A DNA stretch of 64,000 nucleotides. Origin: Myxococcales bacterium. GTDB lineage: Bacteria; Myxococcota_A; Polyangia; Polyangiales; Ga0077539. Below, one piece after another: positions 46,538 to 55,287 of the stretch (positions are counted from its first letter, which is position 1; each line of letters starts with the position of its first letter). The notes below the pieces were generated by a model that did no database searches, had not been told where the DNA came from, and saw nothing but the letters and a program-made list of their open reading frames with translations. A program made the translations under genes and the position numbers. The stretch is from assembly GCA_013298625.1 (NCBI GenBank), contig JAAFIF010000029.1, positions 25,287 through 89,286 on the forward strand, in the 5' to 3' direction.

Positions 46538-48430
46538 ATGCGTCCCCTTCGAGTCATCGCTGCCAACAGGGCTCGTCCGGTCCCGATGACCGCGCGCAGC
46601 AGGCAGCCGTTTCGATGGGTCGCGGCGCTGCTCGCGCTGAGCTCTGCCATCGCCGGCGCCCCCGCGGTCGCGCAGCAAGCGCCGCCGGCACAAGAGGCCC
46701 CCGTCAGCGACGACTCTCGCTATGCGCTCGAGGCCATCCTGCAGCGCTTGCGCGCCGAGTCGCGCGAGTCGCGACAAGAGGCGGCGACGCAGCTGCGAAG
46801 GCTCGAGCCCGGCGATGTCCCTGCGATCCGTCAGCGATTGCTCAGCTCGCTCGGCATCTCGCACCTGAACGTGCACGCCGCCATGGTCCGCGCGATCCGC
46901 CAGATCACCGGCGGCCGCGAGAACGCCGAGTACGACCTGTTGCAAGCGCTGCTCGGCTATCCCTCGCGCTCGCCCGACATCGACGTGGCCACCGAGCGCG
47001 TCGCCCTCGCGACCGCCCTCGGCGCGATCGAGACCGCCGACAGCGGCCGCGCGCTCGTCGCCTTCGGCCTCGCGCACAACCGCATCTTTCGCCTCGCGTC
47101 GATCCGCGTCGCCAAGAACAGCCTCAAGCTCTACGTCGTCCCCGCGCTCATCGAGATCCGTCGACCCACCGAGGATCAACGCATGTACGTCCGCGCGATG
47201 CGCGAGGCGATTCGCTGCGTGACCCCCGGTCAGAGCGTGCAGACCCGCGACAACGCCCTGCTCGCCGAGATCCTTCGCGCCTGGGGGAGCGTGCGGCAGC
47301 AGGACGCGATGGTCGTCATCGCCAGCTACGTCAACAGCGACCGCGTTCAGGTGCGCGACGCCGCGCGCTGGGCCATCGCGCAGTTCGGACGCGACGCGCT
47401 CAACACCCTGCGCAACGTGTACGAGACCTTCGTCGGCGAAGACCCCAACCCCCTCTGGGGCGCCGAGCGCGTCTCGCGAGAGCTCTACGCGGCGTACGAC
47501 CGTCGAAAGAGCGACGAGGTGCGCGCGGCGCTCGACGCCGGCCTCGCCGCGGCGCGCGACGGACGCAACGACGAGATGCTCTCGCGCTTCGAGTGGGTCC
47601 TCGCCAGGCACCCGCTCTTCGAGCGTCGAACCGAGATGGTCGAGCCGCTCGTCCGCTACGCCCGCCAGCTCGAGCGCACCGACGTCGCGCGCGCAGCCGT
47701 GCTCTATCGCATGGCCCTCCGCGTCGACCCCGACGGAGCGCGCGCCTCCAGCATCCGCGGCGCCATCCTCTACCTCGAAGCCGAGCGCGCGCTCGCGCGA
47801 GGCGTGGCAGACCCCGAGCTCTACCGCGCCGCCGTCAACGCAGACCCCACGCACACGCGCGCGCGGTCGCAGTTCGAGGCGGTCGCGCAGGTCGAAGTGC
47901 TGCGCGCGAGGCAACGCCGCCGGACGATCGGCGCCGTGGGCTTGCTCGCGGTCGCCGCGGCCAGCGCGGGCGTGCTCTACAACGAGAGCAAGAAGCGAGA
48001 GAAGAAGAAGAAGAAGGCCGCGCCTGCGCCGACCGCAGAGCGGACTGCGTCCGAGTCCGCGGGCGAGGCGACGGTCAGCGCCACGGATGATGCCTCGACC
48101 ACCGCGAGCTCCATCGCCAGCGAGGCGCCGGCTGTCACCGAGGCTGCGGTCGCGTCGCACACCAACACGGCGGATGTGACCGCCGCGCCGACGGCGAGCA
48201 GCGAGCCCGAGACAGTGCGAGAAGCGCGCGCTGTTTCGAGCGATTCGAGCGGCGAATCTTCAGGCGATCCTCCCGCTTCGGCCAGCGCAGAACGCACTGC
48301 CAACGACGCGCAGACCCTCGAAGACCCCAAGCCCGCAGCGACCGCGACGAGCTCTCGCGAGCCCGGGCTGGTCGACCTACTCGTCAGCGTCGCCAGCGCG
48401 CCGCCCAAGAAGAAGTCCAAGCGTCGCTGA
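46538..48430 (+). CDS. secreted HEAT-repeat-like protein with membrane helix
   Basis: The 630-residue protein has a signal-type N-terminus (RWVAALLALSSAIAG, then APAVAQQ), so ATG 46586 may be the true start. A helical array follows with HEAT-like pairs (RLEPGDVPAIRQRLLSSL, RVQVRDAARWAIAQFGRDAL). A TPR-like section is suggested by RYARQLERTDVARAAVLYRMALRV. Near residue 470 a membrane helix (TIGAVGLLAVAAASAGVL) precedes a Lys run and a Ser/Thr/Glu-rich tail. It may be an envelope scaffold; function is unknown. Confidence 0.6.
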   Translation: MRPLRVIAANRARPVPMTARSRQPFRWVAALLALSSAIAGAPAVAQQAPPAQEAPVSDDSRYALEAILQRLRAESRESRQEAATQLRRLEPGDVPAIRQRLLSSLGISHLNVHAAMVRAIRQITGGRENAEYDLLQALLGYPSRSPDIDVATERVALATALGAIETADSGRALVAFGLAHNRIFRLASIRVAKNSLKLYVVPALIEIRRPTEDQRMYVRAMREAIRCVTPGQSVQTRDNALLAEILRAWGSVRQQDAMVVIASYVNSDRVQVRDAARWAIAQFGRDALNTLRNVYETFVGEDPNPLWGAERVSRELYAAYDRRKSDEVRAALDAGLAAARDGRNDEMLSRFEWVLARHPLFERRTEMVEPLVRYARQLERTDVARAAVLYRMALRVDPDGARASSIRGAILYLEAERALARGVADPELYRAAVNADPTHTRARSQFEAVAQVEVLRARQRRRTIGAVGLLAVAAASAGVLYNESKKREKKKKKAAPAPTAERTASESAGEATVSATDDASTTASSIASEAPAVTEAAVASHTNTADVTAAPTASSEPETVREARAVSSDSSGESSGDPPASASAERTANDAQTLEDPKPAATATSSREPGLVDLLVSVASAPPKKKSKRR

Positions 48431-48463
48431 GCCGCTCTGCGCTCCGCTGCGCGACGCTCGCGG

Positions 48464-48469
48464 TATCAT
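48464..48469 (+). promoter_or_regulatory. -10 box for a leaderless transcript (second FG-GAP lipoprotein)
   Basis: TATCAT, preceded by CGG, ends 8 nt before a TTG at 48478. This decides the TTG as start, since no Shine-Dalgarno or ATG is nearby. Confidence 0.5.
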
Positions 48470-48477
48470 CGGTCGCT

Positions 48478-50916
48478 TTGCTGAACTCTCGCCTTCGAGC
48501 GCTCTCGCTCGTCACCGCGCTGCCGGCGATCGCTTGCCAATCTCCAGCGACGGTGGCGGTCATCAACACGGACTCCAACGTCGCTGCGTCGCGGGTCGAT
48601 CTGCTCGAGCTCCGCGCGGTCCGCGGCGTCGCTTCGATCGCGGCCGTGCGCGCGGCGCCGAGGACGATCCTCGATCCGCCCACGGGAATGCCGTTGTTTG
48701 CCAACAGCTTCGCGCTCGTCCCGCCACGAGAGGGCGAACGTTCGGCGACGGTCACGTTTCTCGCGACGCTGCGCGTGCGCGCAGAGGGAGACAGCCCTGC
48801 GGCGTTCATCGAGCGACTGCATCGCGTCGCGTTGATCGAGCGCGTCCGGCAAGAGGGGAGGGTGTTCTTCGACCTCCGCTGCGCTGATCGCGCCGAGGGG
48901 TGCACGTCTGTCGACGCGAGCCAGTGCACGGTGTCGATCCGATGCCTCGAGCTCGAGTCCACGTGCGGAGATCAGGGAGAATGCGTTCCGATCGAGCTGC
49001 CGCTGTCGCAGGGCTCAGCGGGCGCCGACGCCGCTCCCCCGAGCGACGTGCTCGTGCAGCGGGCTGATGTCTTCACTCGCCGCGACGCGGACGCGCCCTT
49101 CGACGCGCGCGCCGACGTTGCGCTCGACGCGCGCGCCGACGTTGCGCTCGACGCGCGCGCCGACGCTGCGAGCGACGCGTCCTTCGACGGCACGAGCGAC
49201 GGGTTTGTCGACGCCAGTCTTGACGCGCGTGTCGACGCCACGAGCGACGGCGCGTTCGATGCTGCGCTCGACGCTCGGACGGACGCTGCCGCTGACGTGC
49301 GCTCGGACGTCGCTGCGGACGTCGCGACGGTGACTCCTCCTCGCCCGATCGAGCCGCTCAGCGGCGGGCTCGTGGGCAGCTCTCTCGTGCGGTTTCGCTG
49401 GGTGGCTTCCACTCCGATGACGCAGCTCGAGCTCTGCCGCAATCGCGCGATGAACGTCGGCTGCGTCGCCCCGCAAACGGCCGCGGGCAACACCTTCACG
49501 CTCCGCGCTCCGCTCGCCGCGGGCGTTTGGTTCTGGAGGCTCACCGCGATCGTCGGGGCCATGCCCACGGGGAGCCCGAGCCCCGTGTGGCAGTTTCGGC
49601 TCAGCCGAGCGCCGATGGCTCTGGCCAACAGCGTCTCGCACGCGGTCGAGCTCGACCTCAACGGCGACGGATACTCCGACCTCGCCGTCGGTCAGCGAGG
49701 GTCCAACCCTCCGCGCGTGCTCATCTACTCGGGCAGGCCAGCGGGCCTCGCGCTGATGCCGTCGCAGACGCTCAGCGGCGCTGCGGGCGAGGCGTTTGGC
49801 GCGGCCGTCGCCAGCGCGGGGGACGTCAACGGCGACGGCTTCACGGACTTGATCGTCGGCGCGCCCAACGCGACCTCCGCAGGCCGCACGTTCGCTGGTG
49901 AAGCGCGCGTCTACTTCGGCAGCGCGGGCGCGCTCGGCACCACTCCGTCCCAGACCCTCGGCGGCCTCGCGCTCAACGAGCAGAGCAGCGAGACGCTCTC
50001 GTCGGCTGGCGACGTCAACGGCGATGGCTACGCAGACGTCATCGTCGGCGCGCCGCAGTCCGCGCCGGGCGGACGCGCGCGTGTGTACTACGGCAGCGCG
50101 ACGGGGCTCTCGATGGTCGCTGCGCGGACGTACACTTCGACGAACGTGGGCGATCAGCTCGGGCGCCCTGTCTCGTTCGTTGGAGACGTCAACGGGGATG
50201 GCTTCTCCGACGTGATGGTGGGCGCTCGCTATGCGGACGTGGGCGCGACGGACACGGGCCAGGCGCAGCTCTTTCTCGGCAGCGCGATGGGCGCGCCTGC
50301 GAGCGCGTCGCAGGTGTACAACGGCACGGCGGCGAACACGTTTTTTGGTTGGTCGATCGCGGGCGCGGAGGTCGACGGCAACGGGTTGACCGACCTGCTC
50401 GTCTCGACTCGCTGGGCGAGCCCCGGCGGCCGAGCGCGCGCAGGAATCGTGCAGCTCTACCGCGGTAATTCTCCGCCGCCGACGGCCTCGTCGCGCACGT
50501 ACGAGGGCGTCGCGGCGGGCGACGAGTTCGGCTTCGCGGTGTGCGGCAGCGACACGAACGGCGACGGGTTTGCCGACGTGATCGCTGGCGCGCCAGCGGC
50601 GCAGTTCATGGCGGCTGGCCGGGTCGGAACGGTCTCGGTCTTCCACTCGCTCACGACGCCGGATCGGGTCGTCGGAGGCATGGCGATGCTCGAAGACTTC
50701 GGGACCGTGCTCAGCGCCAACGGCGATTTCAACAACGACGGCTACTTCGACCTCGCCATCGGAACCCCCATCGCCGACCCCGCCGGCGTCACCGACGCGG
50801 GGCGCGTCACGGTGCACTACGGCTCGGCCGCTGGCATCGCGCTCGCTCCGTCGGTGACCTTCAACGGCCCGTCGATGAACGCGCAGTTCGGCGCCTCGGT
50901 GAGCGCTGGCCAGTAG
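48478..50916 (+). CDS. FG-GAP seven-repeat propeller lipoprotein, paralog of the 19277 gene
   Basis: The 812-residue surface lipoprotein starts at TTG 48478 with lipobox AIAC. An Asp/Ala linker holds a 24-bp DNA repeat encoding DARADVAL (three copies at 49102-49173). Seven FG-GAP repeats follow (DVNGDGYADVIVGA type); the fifth is degenerate (EVDGNGLTDLLVS). The N-terminal domain shares the CTSVDASQCTVSIRCLE-like pattern with the 19277 protein. The end after the last repeat is short (FGASVSAGQ), as expected. Probable adhesion or matrix binding; no ligand known. Confidence 0.85.
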   Translation: MLNSRLRALSLVTALPAIACQSPATVAVINTDSNVAASRVDLLELRAVRGVASIAAVRAAPRTILDPPTGMPLFANSFALVPPREGERSATVTFLATLRVRAEGDSPAAFIERLHRVALIERVRQEGRVFFDLRCADRAEGCTSVDASQCTVSIRCLELESTCGDQGECVPIELPLSQGSAGADAAPPSDVLVQRADVFTRRDADAPFDARADVALDARADVALDARADAASDASFDGTSDGFVDASLDARVDATSDGAFDAALDARTDAAADVRSDVAADVATVTPPRPIEPLSGGLVGSSLVRFRWVASTPMTQLELCRNRAMNVGCVAPQTAAGNTFTLRAPLAAGVWFWRLTAIVGAMPTGSPSPVWQFRLSRAPMALANSVSHAVELDLNGDGYSDLAVGQRGSNPPRVLIYSGRPAGLALMPSQTLSGAAGEAFGAAVASAGDVNGDGFTDLIVGAPNATSAGRTFAGEARVYFGSAGALGTTPSQTLGGLALNEQSSETLSSAGDVNGDGYADVIVGAPQSAPGGRARVYYGSATGLSMVAARTYTSTNVGDQLGRPVSFVGDVNGDGFSDVMVGARYADVGATDTGQAQLFLGSAMGAPASASQVYNGTAANTFFGWSIAGAEVDGNGLTDLLVSTRWASPGGRARAGIVQLYRGNSPPPTASSRTYEGVAAGDEFGFAVCGSDTNGDGFADVIAGAPAAQFMAAGRVGTVSVFHSLTTPDRVVGGMAMLEDFGTVLSANGDFNNDGYFDLAIGTPIADPAGVTDAGRVTVHYGSAAGIALAPSVTFNGPSMNAQFGASVSAGQ
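49102..49173 (+). repeat. 24-bp tandem repeat, three copies
   Basis: Unit GACGCGCGCGCCGACGTTGC plus four bases encodes DARADVAL. The first two copies are identical, the third has two or three changes. It lies in the linker of the FG-GAP lipoprotein gene, where length can vary. Confidence 0.75.
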
Positions 50917-50919
50917 CGC

Positions 50920-52062
50920 TCAGCGGCACGCGCCCGCGACGCAGCGCTGCCCTGCTGCGCACGCAGAGCCGCACGCGCCGCAGTTGCGCGCGTCGCTCGT
51001 GAGGTCCGCGCACACGCCCGCGCACGCGACGCTGCCCGCGGGGCATCCTCCGCTCGAAACGCAGGCTCCCATGCGGCACGTCTGACCCGCAGCGCACAGG
51101 CCTGCGCCCATCGGATCGCTCTCGTCGACGAGCCCGTCGCAGTCATCGTCGACGCCGTTGCATCGCTCTGCGCTCGGAACGCACGCCCCGCCCGCCACGC
51201 ACACGCCCGCCGCGCAGCGCTGTCCCGAAGGACAATCACGGTCCGCTGCGCACGAGAGCGCGCCGTCGCTCGCGCCCGCGTCCGGCGTCGATCCCGCGCA
51301 CGCGCCCGCGCTGCAACGCTGGCCTGCTGCGCACGTCGAGCCGCACGCGCCGCAGTTGCGCGCGTCGGTGGCGAGGTCCGCGCACACGCCCGCGCACGCG
51401 ACGGTCCCCGCGGGGCATCCTCCCGTCGAAACGCAGGCTCCTGCGCGACAGGCCTGGCCCGCGGGGCAGTCGCGATCCGCGGCGCAGGCGGGTGATGCGT
51501 CCGCAGATGCGTCGCTCGCGCCCGCGTCCGATGCGCTCGGCGCCGCGCAGCGGCCTGCGACGCAGCGCGTGCCCGCGGGGCACGACGAGTCCATCGCGCA
51601 CGCGCGTCGACGGATCGGAACGAACTCCGAGAAGTGGCTCACACGCGCGACCATCGCGCCGCGTTCGCTGTCGAAGAGCGCGCCGTCGACCACGGTCCAA
51701 GCGCTCGCCCCCAGCGGTCTCGTGAGCAGCCCGTCCGCCGCGCCCGTCGTGGGAATCGTCAGCGTGACCGCCGTCGCAAACGTCTGTCCTTCGGGACCCA
51801 TGAGCACCACGCCGCCGGCGGTCTCGACCTCCGACGGAATCGCAGTCGCCGCGCCCTCGCTCATCGTCAGCACCACGCTCCCCGTCAGCGCGCCGGGTGG
51901 AACGCTGAGCTGCGCGCCTCGCAGGGCGCCCGTCGTGCCCGCGAGCGTGCCGCCCGCTGCGCCGATCGACGCGCTGTTCGCCGGCGCATTCACAGCGCAA
52001 CCCGAGAGCGCCGCTGCGCCGACAACACAAGAGAAGAGCGCGACCGTTCCGGTGAAATTCAT
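50920..52062 (-). CDS. Cys-rich lipoprotein with Stigma_1 and MopE-type repeats
   Basis: The 380-residue outer-membrane-anchored protein has lipobox LSGC and a ZU5-like beta domain (residues about 30-140, GAQLSVPPGALTGSVVLTM). Cys-rich modules follow: DCPAGQACRAGAC, two Stigma_1 repeats (CPAGTVACAGVCADL...NCGACGSTCAAGQRC) and a MopE unit CNGVDDDCDGLVDE. It is fully secreted and may be cross-linked by disulfides. ATG 52062 starts the signal peptide. It follows the sigma/anti-sigma cluster at 131 nt distance on the same strand and shares near-identical repeat DNA with the 52194 gene. Confidence 0.85.
   Translation of the reverse strand: MNFTGTVALFSCVVGAAALSGCAVNAPANSASIGAAGGTLAGTTGALRGAQLSVPPGALTGSVVLTMSEGAATAIPSEVETAGGVVLMGPEGQTFATAVTLTIPTTGAADGLLTRPLGASAWTVVDGALFDSERGAMVARVSHFSEFVPIRRRACAMDSSCPAGTRCVAGRCAAPSASDAGASDASADASPACAADRDCPAGQACRAGACVSTGGCPAGTVACAGVCADLATDARNCGACGSTCAAGQRCSAGACAGSTPDAGASDGALSCAADRDCPSGQRCAAGVCVAGGACVPSAERCNGVDDDCDGLVDESDPMGAGLCAAGQTCRMGACVSSGGCPAGSVACAGVCADLTSDARNCGACGSACAAGQRCVAGACR
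50968..51051 (-). repeat. 84-bp Stigma_1-encoding repeat, copy 1
   Basis: One of three near-identical 84-bp segments encoding the CPAGTVACAGVCADL type repeat. About five differences separate it from copy 2 at 51340-51423. Confidence 0.75.
51340..51423 (-). repeat. 84-bp Stigma_1-encoding repeat, copy 2
   Basis: Differs from copy 3 at 52245-52328 by only about two bases although copy 3 is in another gene, which suggests recent gene conversion or exchange. Confidence 0.8.
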
Positions 52063-52193
52063 GACTTCGACAGCTCCGAGCAGAAGGTTGAAAATGTGTG
52101 TCTCGCCCTCGCGACGCCCGCGTCTGCGAGCGCCTTCGACGGCGTCTGCTCGGTGTTTGTCTCTGCCCTTCGAGACCTCCCACACAATCGTCT

Positions 52194-52736
52194 CTACAGC
52201 GTGCACGCGCCCATCGCGCAGCGTTGTCCCGCGGCGCACGCTGAGCCGCACGCGCCGCAGTTGCGCGCGTCGGTCGCGAGGTTCGCGCACACGCCCGCGC
52301 ACGCGACGGTCCCCGCGGGGCATCCTCCCGTCGGTCTGCACGCTCCGCCCGAGCACGCTTGCCCCGCAGGGCAGAGCGTCGCGCTCATCGGATCGGCCTC
52401 GTCGATCATCCCGTCGCAGTCGTCGTCGCTGCCGTTGCAAGTCTCTACGGTCGGCGCGCATCGCGGCTCGCACACGCCCGCGACGCAGCGCGCGAGCGCC
52501 CCGCAGTCTGTGTCGTTTGCGCACGCAGCCGCCGCGTCAGGCGTCGCGTCGGGCTGAGAAATCCCGCTGTCTTCGCGCGCGTCGGCCTCCATCGCGTCGA
52601 GCGACGCCACGTCTGCAGCTCCGTCGGCGCTGCTCTCTGCTCCTGCGTCCGCCGTCGCGCGCGAGCGAAACTCGATCGCCACATCGCAGCCCGTCACCGC
52701 GATCATCGCGCCGAACAGCGGCCACCGAGCGCTCAT
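52194..52736 (-). CDS. Cys-rich lipoprotein with MopE and Stigma_1 repeats
   Basis: The 180-residue protein has lipobox VTGC, an Asp/Ala linker, a CxxxxxCGxxxxCxxGxC EGF-like stretch, a MopE unit (CNGSDDDCDGMIDE) and one Stigma_1 repeat. The ATG overlaps the stop of the anti-sigma gene (ATGA), so it is coupled to the sigma cluster. The Stigma_1 segment shares 84-bp near-identity with the 50920 gene. Confidence 0.8.
   Translation of the reverse strand: MSARWPLFGAMIAVTGCDVAIEFRSRATADAGAESSADGAADVASLDAMEADAREDSGISQPDATPDAAAACANDTDCGALARCVAGVCEPRCAPTVETCNGSDDDCDGMIDEADPMSATLCPAGQACSGGACRPTGGCPAGTVACAGVCANLATDARNCGACGSACAAGQRCAMGACTL
52245..52328 (-). repeat. 84-bp Stigma_1-encoding repeat, copy 3
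   Basis: See copy 2; about 82 of 84 bases are shared with it. Confidence 0.8.
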
Positions 52737-53485
52737 CGCTCTTCGAGCCTCGACTCGATCGCCGACAAGAACACGCTCTCGGGGTAGCGGCGTCGAAACC
52801 GCTCGGCGCGCGCCCGGGCCTCGGCGTCTCTGCGCGCGAGCAAGAGCGCTCGCACCTCGAGGGCGTCCCGCTCTTCAGCCAGCGCGCCGCGCGCGAACCG
52901 CTGGGCGTGGGCCCGCACCGACGAGAGCACCGCGTCCGCCTCTCCTCGCGCCAACGCCCGCTGCCCTTCGGCGAGTAGCCGCTGCTCAGCGGCCAGGTCC
53001 TCGGGGGCCTCGTCTTCGCTCGCTCGCCGCGCGTTCGCGGCGCGCGGCGCGGGATGGACGGGCGCCGTGGCGACGGTCGTGACCGCGATCGGAGCGGCAG
53101 GCGCCAAGGTTCTTGAAATCGTGTGCTCTGCAACGGGCGCCGCCAGCGGGCTCGACGGCGCCGCGGTCGCAGCCCTGCGCGGCGTCGGTGGATGATCGCT
53201 CGGCGCGCGCTGGCGAGAGACCGCGACGGTGGTGACCACCACTGCGCCGACGACGGCGAGCGAGGCGAGGGCGAAGCGCGCGATCCCGACGCCCGCGGAC
53301 GCAGCCACGGACGGCGGCGGCGCGGCGTCCGAAGGCGCGTCGCTCGTCGGCGCAGCAGAGACCGTCGCGAACACGCGGTCGAGCACCATGGCGCGGGCGC
53401 CTTCGGGGGCCGCGGGCGCGTCCCGCTCGGCTGCGAGCAAGAGCGCGCGGACGTCGTCGGGCAGCTCGTCGGGTCGGTCACTCAT
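52733..53485 (-). CDS. anti-sigma-factor-like membrane protein
   Basis: The 250-residue protein has a cytoplasmic N-terminus (MSDRPDELPDDVRALLLAAERD) followed by one membrane helix (IARFALASLAVVGAVVVTTVAV). A periplasmic Pro/Ala-rich segment and a helical C-terminal domain follow (LLAEGQRALARGEADAVLSSV). It lies directly after the sigma gene with 4-nt overlap (ATGA), as membrane anti-sigma proteins do. No zinc HxxxCxxC motif is visible. It probably holds the sigma factor at the membrane until a signal releases it. Confidence 0.75.
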   Translation of the reverse strand: MSDRPDELPDDVRALLLAAERDAPAAPEGARAMVLDRVFATVSAAPTSDAPSDAAPPPSVAASAGVGIARFALASLAVVGAVVVTTVAVSRQRAPSDHPPTPRRAATAAPSSPLAAPVAEHTISRTLAPAAPIAVTTVATAPVHPAPRAANARRASEDEAPEDLAAEQRLLAEGQRALARGEADAVLSSVRAHAQRFARGALAEERDALEVRALLLARRDAEARARAERFRRRYPESVFLSAIESRLEER

Positions 53486-54093
53486 GGTTCACCTCGGCGC
53501 AGCCGAAAGCGTCGCACAGCCGCGGTAAACAGCGACCGCGCAGAGTGCAGCCGCGAGTACACGGTCTTGACGGGAATCTCGCAAATCGCAGCGATTTCGC
53601 TGGCGGGTTTCTCTTCGATGTCGTGCAGGACCAGCACCGCGCGGCGCTCGACGTCGAGGGCGCCGAGGGCGTCTCGCACGAGCGCGCGATCCTGCGCGGC
53701 GCCGAGCGTGTCGTCCGCGCCCGGCAGCGGGTCGACCCCTTCGATCGCTTCGTCGTCGCGCTGCAGTCGTTCATTGCGGTTGGCCGCGAGTCGTTGGTGG
53801 TTGCGGGTCACGCGAAACGCGACCGCGAAGAGCCAGGGGCGCGCCGGTCGCGCCGGGTCGTACTCGTCGAGCTTGCGAAACACCGTGACGAACACGTCGT
53901 GCGTCACGTCGGCGATGTGCTGTGGCTGCACGCCGAGGCGACGCACCGAGCTCCACACGTAGTCGAAGTGCTCGTGATAGAGCGCCGTGAAGCGCTCGCG
54001 CGCCGCGTCTGCGCTGGCGGGCGCGACGGGGCCGCGAGACGACTCGATCGTCGCCTCGGCCTCTCTGCTCGCAGCGGCCGCCGGTGCCTGCAC
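53482..54093 (-). CDS. ECF-type RNA polymerase sigma factor
   Basis: The 203-residue sigma-70-family factor has region 2 (FTALYHEHFDYVWSSVRRLGV ... DVTHDVFVTVFRKL) and region 4 (LGALDVERRAVLVLHDIEEK ... EIAAICEIPVKTVYSRLHSAR). An extra N-terminal Ala-rich stretch precedes it. GTG 54093 is the first good start downstream of the preceding gene's stop; the ORF is open further back. The gene is coupled to an anti-sigma-like membrane protein and a Cys-rich lipoprotein, so its regulon likely concerns the envelope. Confidence 0.88.
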   Translation of the reverse strand: MQAPAAAASREAEATIESSRGPVAPASADAARERFTALYHEHFDYVWSSVRRLGVQPQHIADVTHDVFVTVFRKLDEYDPARPARPWLFAVAFRVTRNHQRLAANRNERLQRDDEAIEGVDPLPGADDTLGAAQDRALVRDALGALDVERRAVLVLHDIEEKPASEIAAICEIPVKTVYSRLHSARSLFTAAVRRFRLRRGEP

Positions 54094-54136
54094 GGTGTGT
54101 TGCTCGGGTATTGTGCGAGCCGTCGCCAGACTCCCA

Positions 54137-55192
54137 CTAAAAATGCACGATCGCGCCGAGCTCGACCCCGACGCTCGCGCGCGACCGGGTCCACAGGCTC
54201 TGTCCGTCCACGCGAACCGACGGCGCGACGAGCCACAGGAGCCCCTCGAGGTTGATCGCCAACGACACGGGCGATCGCGCAAGTCTCGGCTCGAGCGCCG
54301 CCCTCGCGCCGATGGCCCATCCGGGCGCGACCGTGGCTGCGATCGCGTCGAGGCTCGCGCTCGCCGCGCTGGTGAGCGTCCCGTGCGTGCTCGCGCAGAG
54401 CGCCACCCAGGCGACGGGAGCGCCGCAGCCGACCAGCGCGAGCCCGGCGCTCACCAGCGAGACCTCTTGGTTCGCCACCGTTCGCGCGAGCGCGGGCCAG
54501 GTCGCGCTGGCTTCGAGTCGAACCGACCACCGTTGCACCTGCGCGCCAGCGCCGAGCACCACCGTCGGCGAGAGCTCGGTCGACCCGACGCGCACCGTCG
54601 GCAACAGCCCCGGAGCCCACAGCCCCACACGCACGAGGGCGCTCCACTGCGCGCCTCGCTCGCGTCGTCGCGCGTCGCGGGCGATCACGCGCGGCGCCCA
54701 CGCGCGGCTCGCGCGCTGCTCCCATCGGCTCACGGCGTCCGCGCTCGGCGCTCCGACGAGCACCGATGCCGCACCGCCACCGCGCGGCGCGCTGACGGTC
54801 GTCCTCGCGACGGCGTCGGGGTCGATCGCGATCGCCATGGCGAGCGCCACCGCGTCGCTGAGATTCGTGCATGCGCGTGCACGGGACGCGAGCCGCCGCT
54901 GCGCGGGCCTCGCGCGGCCCGGAGAAGCCACGAGCAAACGCGCCGAGTACCCGCGATTCTGCCGCTGAAATCGCAGCACAACGCTGTGCGTAGCCCCGTC
55001 CGAGAACGGGTCGTACCCCAGCCGCTCGCGCACCGAGCCGCGCAGGGTCGGCTCGTCTGCGCACGGCTCTGCTCCCGCCTCGCGCTCGACGGTGAGCCGA
55101 AACGCCGCGCGCTGCGCGCTCGCCTCGCGCGCCACGCCCAGCGCGGCGAGGGCAAACGTGAGCGCGAGAGCGACGGGCGGGGGAGGGCGCAT
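54137..55192 (-). CDS. secreted beta-barrel-like protein
   Basis: The 351-residue protein has a signal peptide (MRPPPPVALALTFALAALGV ... ASA). The rest has alternating hydrophobic/polar strands and ends in an aromatic residue (VGVELGAIVHF), the signature of an outer-membrane barrel. It lies upstream of the sigma gene on the same strand, 43 nt apart. It may be the sensor-linked outer-membrane protein of that system; that is inference. Confidence 0.6.
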   Translation of the reverse strand: MRPPPPVALALTFALAALGVAREASAQRAAFRLTVEREAGAEPCADEPTLRGSVRERLGYDPFSDGATHSVVLRFQRQNRGYSARLLVASPGRARPAQRRLASRARACTNLSDAVALAMAIAIDPDAVARTTVSAPRGGGAASVLVGAPSADAVSRWEQRASRAWAPRVIARDARRRERGAQWSALVRVGLWAPGLLPTVRVGSTELSPTVVLGAGAQVQRWSVRLEASATWPALARTVANQEVSLVSAGLALVGCGAPVAWVALCASTHGTLTSAASASLDAIAATVAPGWAIGARAALEPRLARSPVSLAINLEGLLWLVAPSVRVDGQSLWTRSRASVGVELGAIVHF

Positions 55193-55287
55193 CAGCGGCG
55201 ATCGATCGGCGCTTTGGTGGTAGCCGCGACCGCTGGCAACATTCAACCAGAGCGCGAGGGATTGCGATCGATTGCGATCGATCGCGC

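Noticed and set aside
48964..49330. Separate short gene in another frame within the Asp-rich linker
   Set aside because: The reading frame of the lipoprotein is well supported by signal peptide and FG-GAP repeats; the other frames are Arg/Ser-rich shadows.
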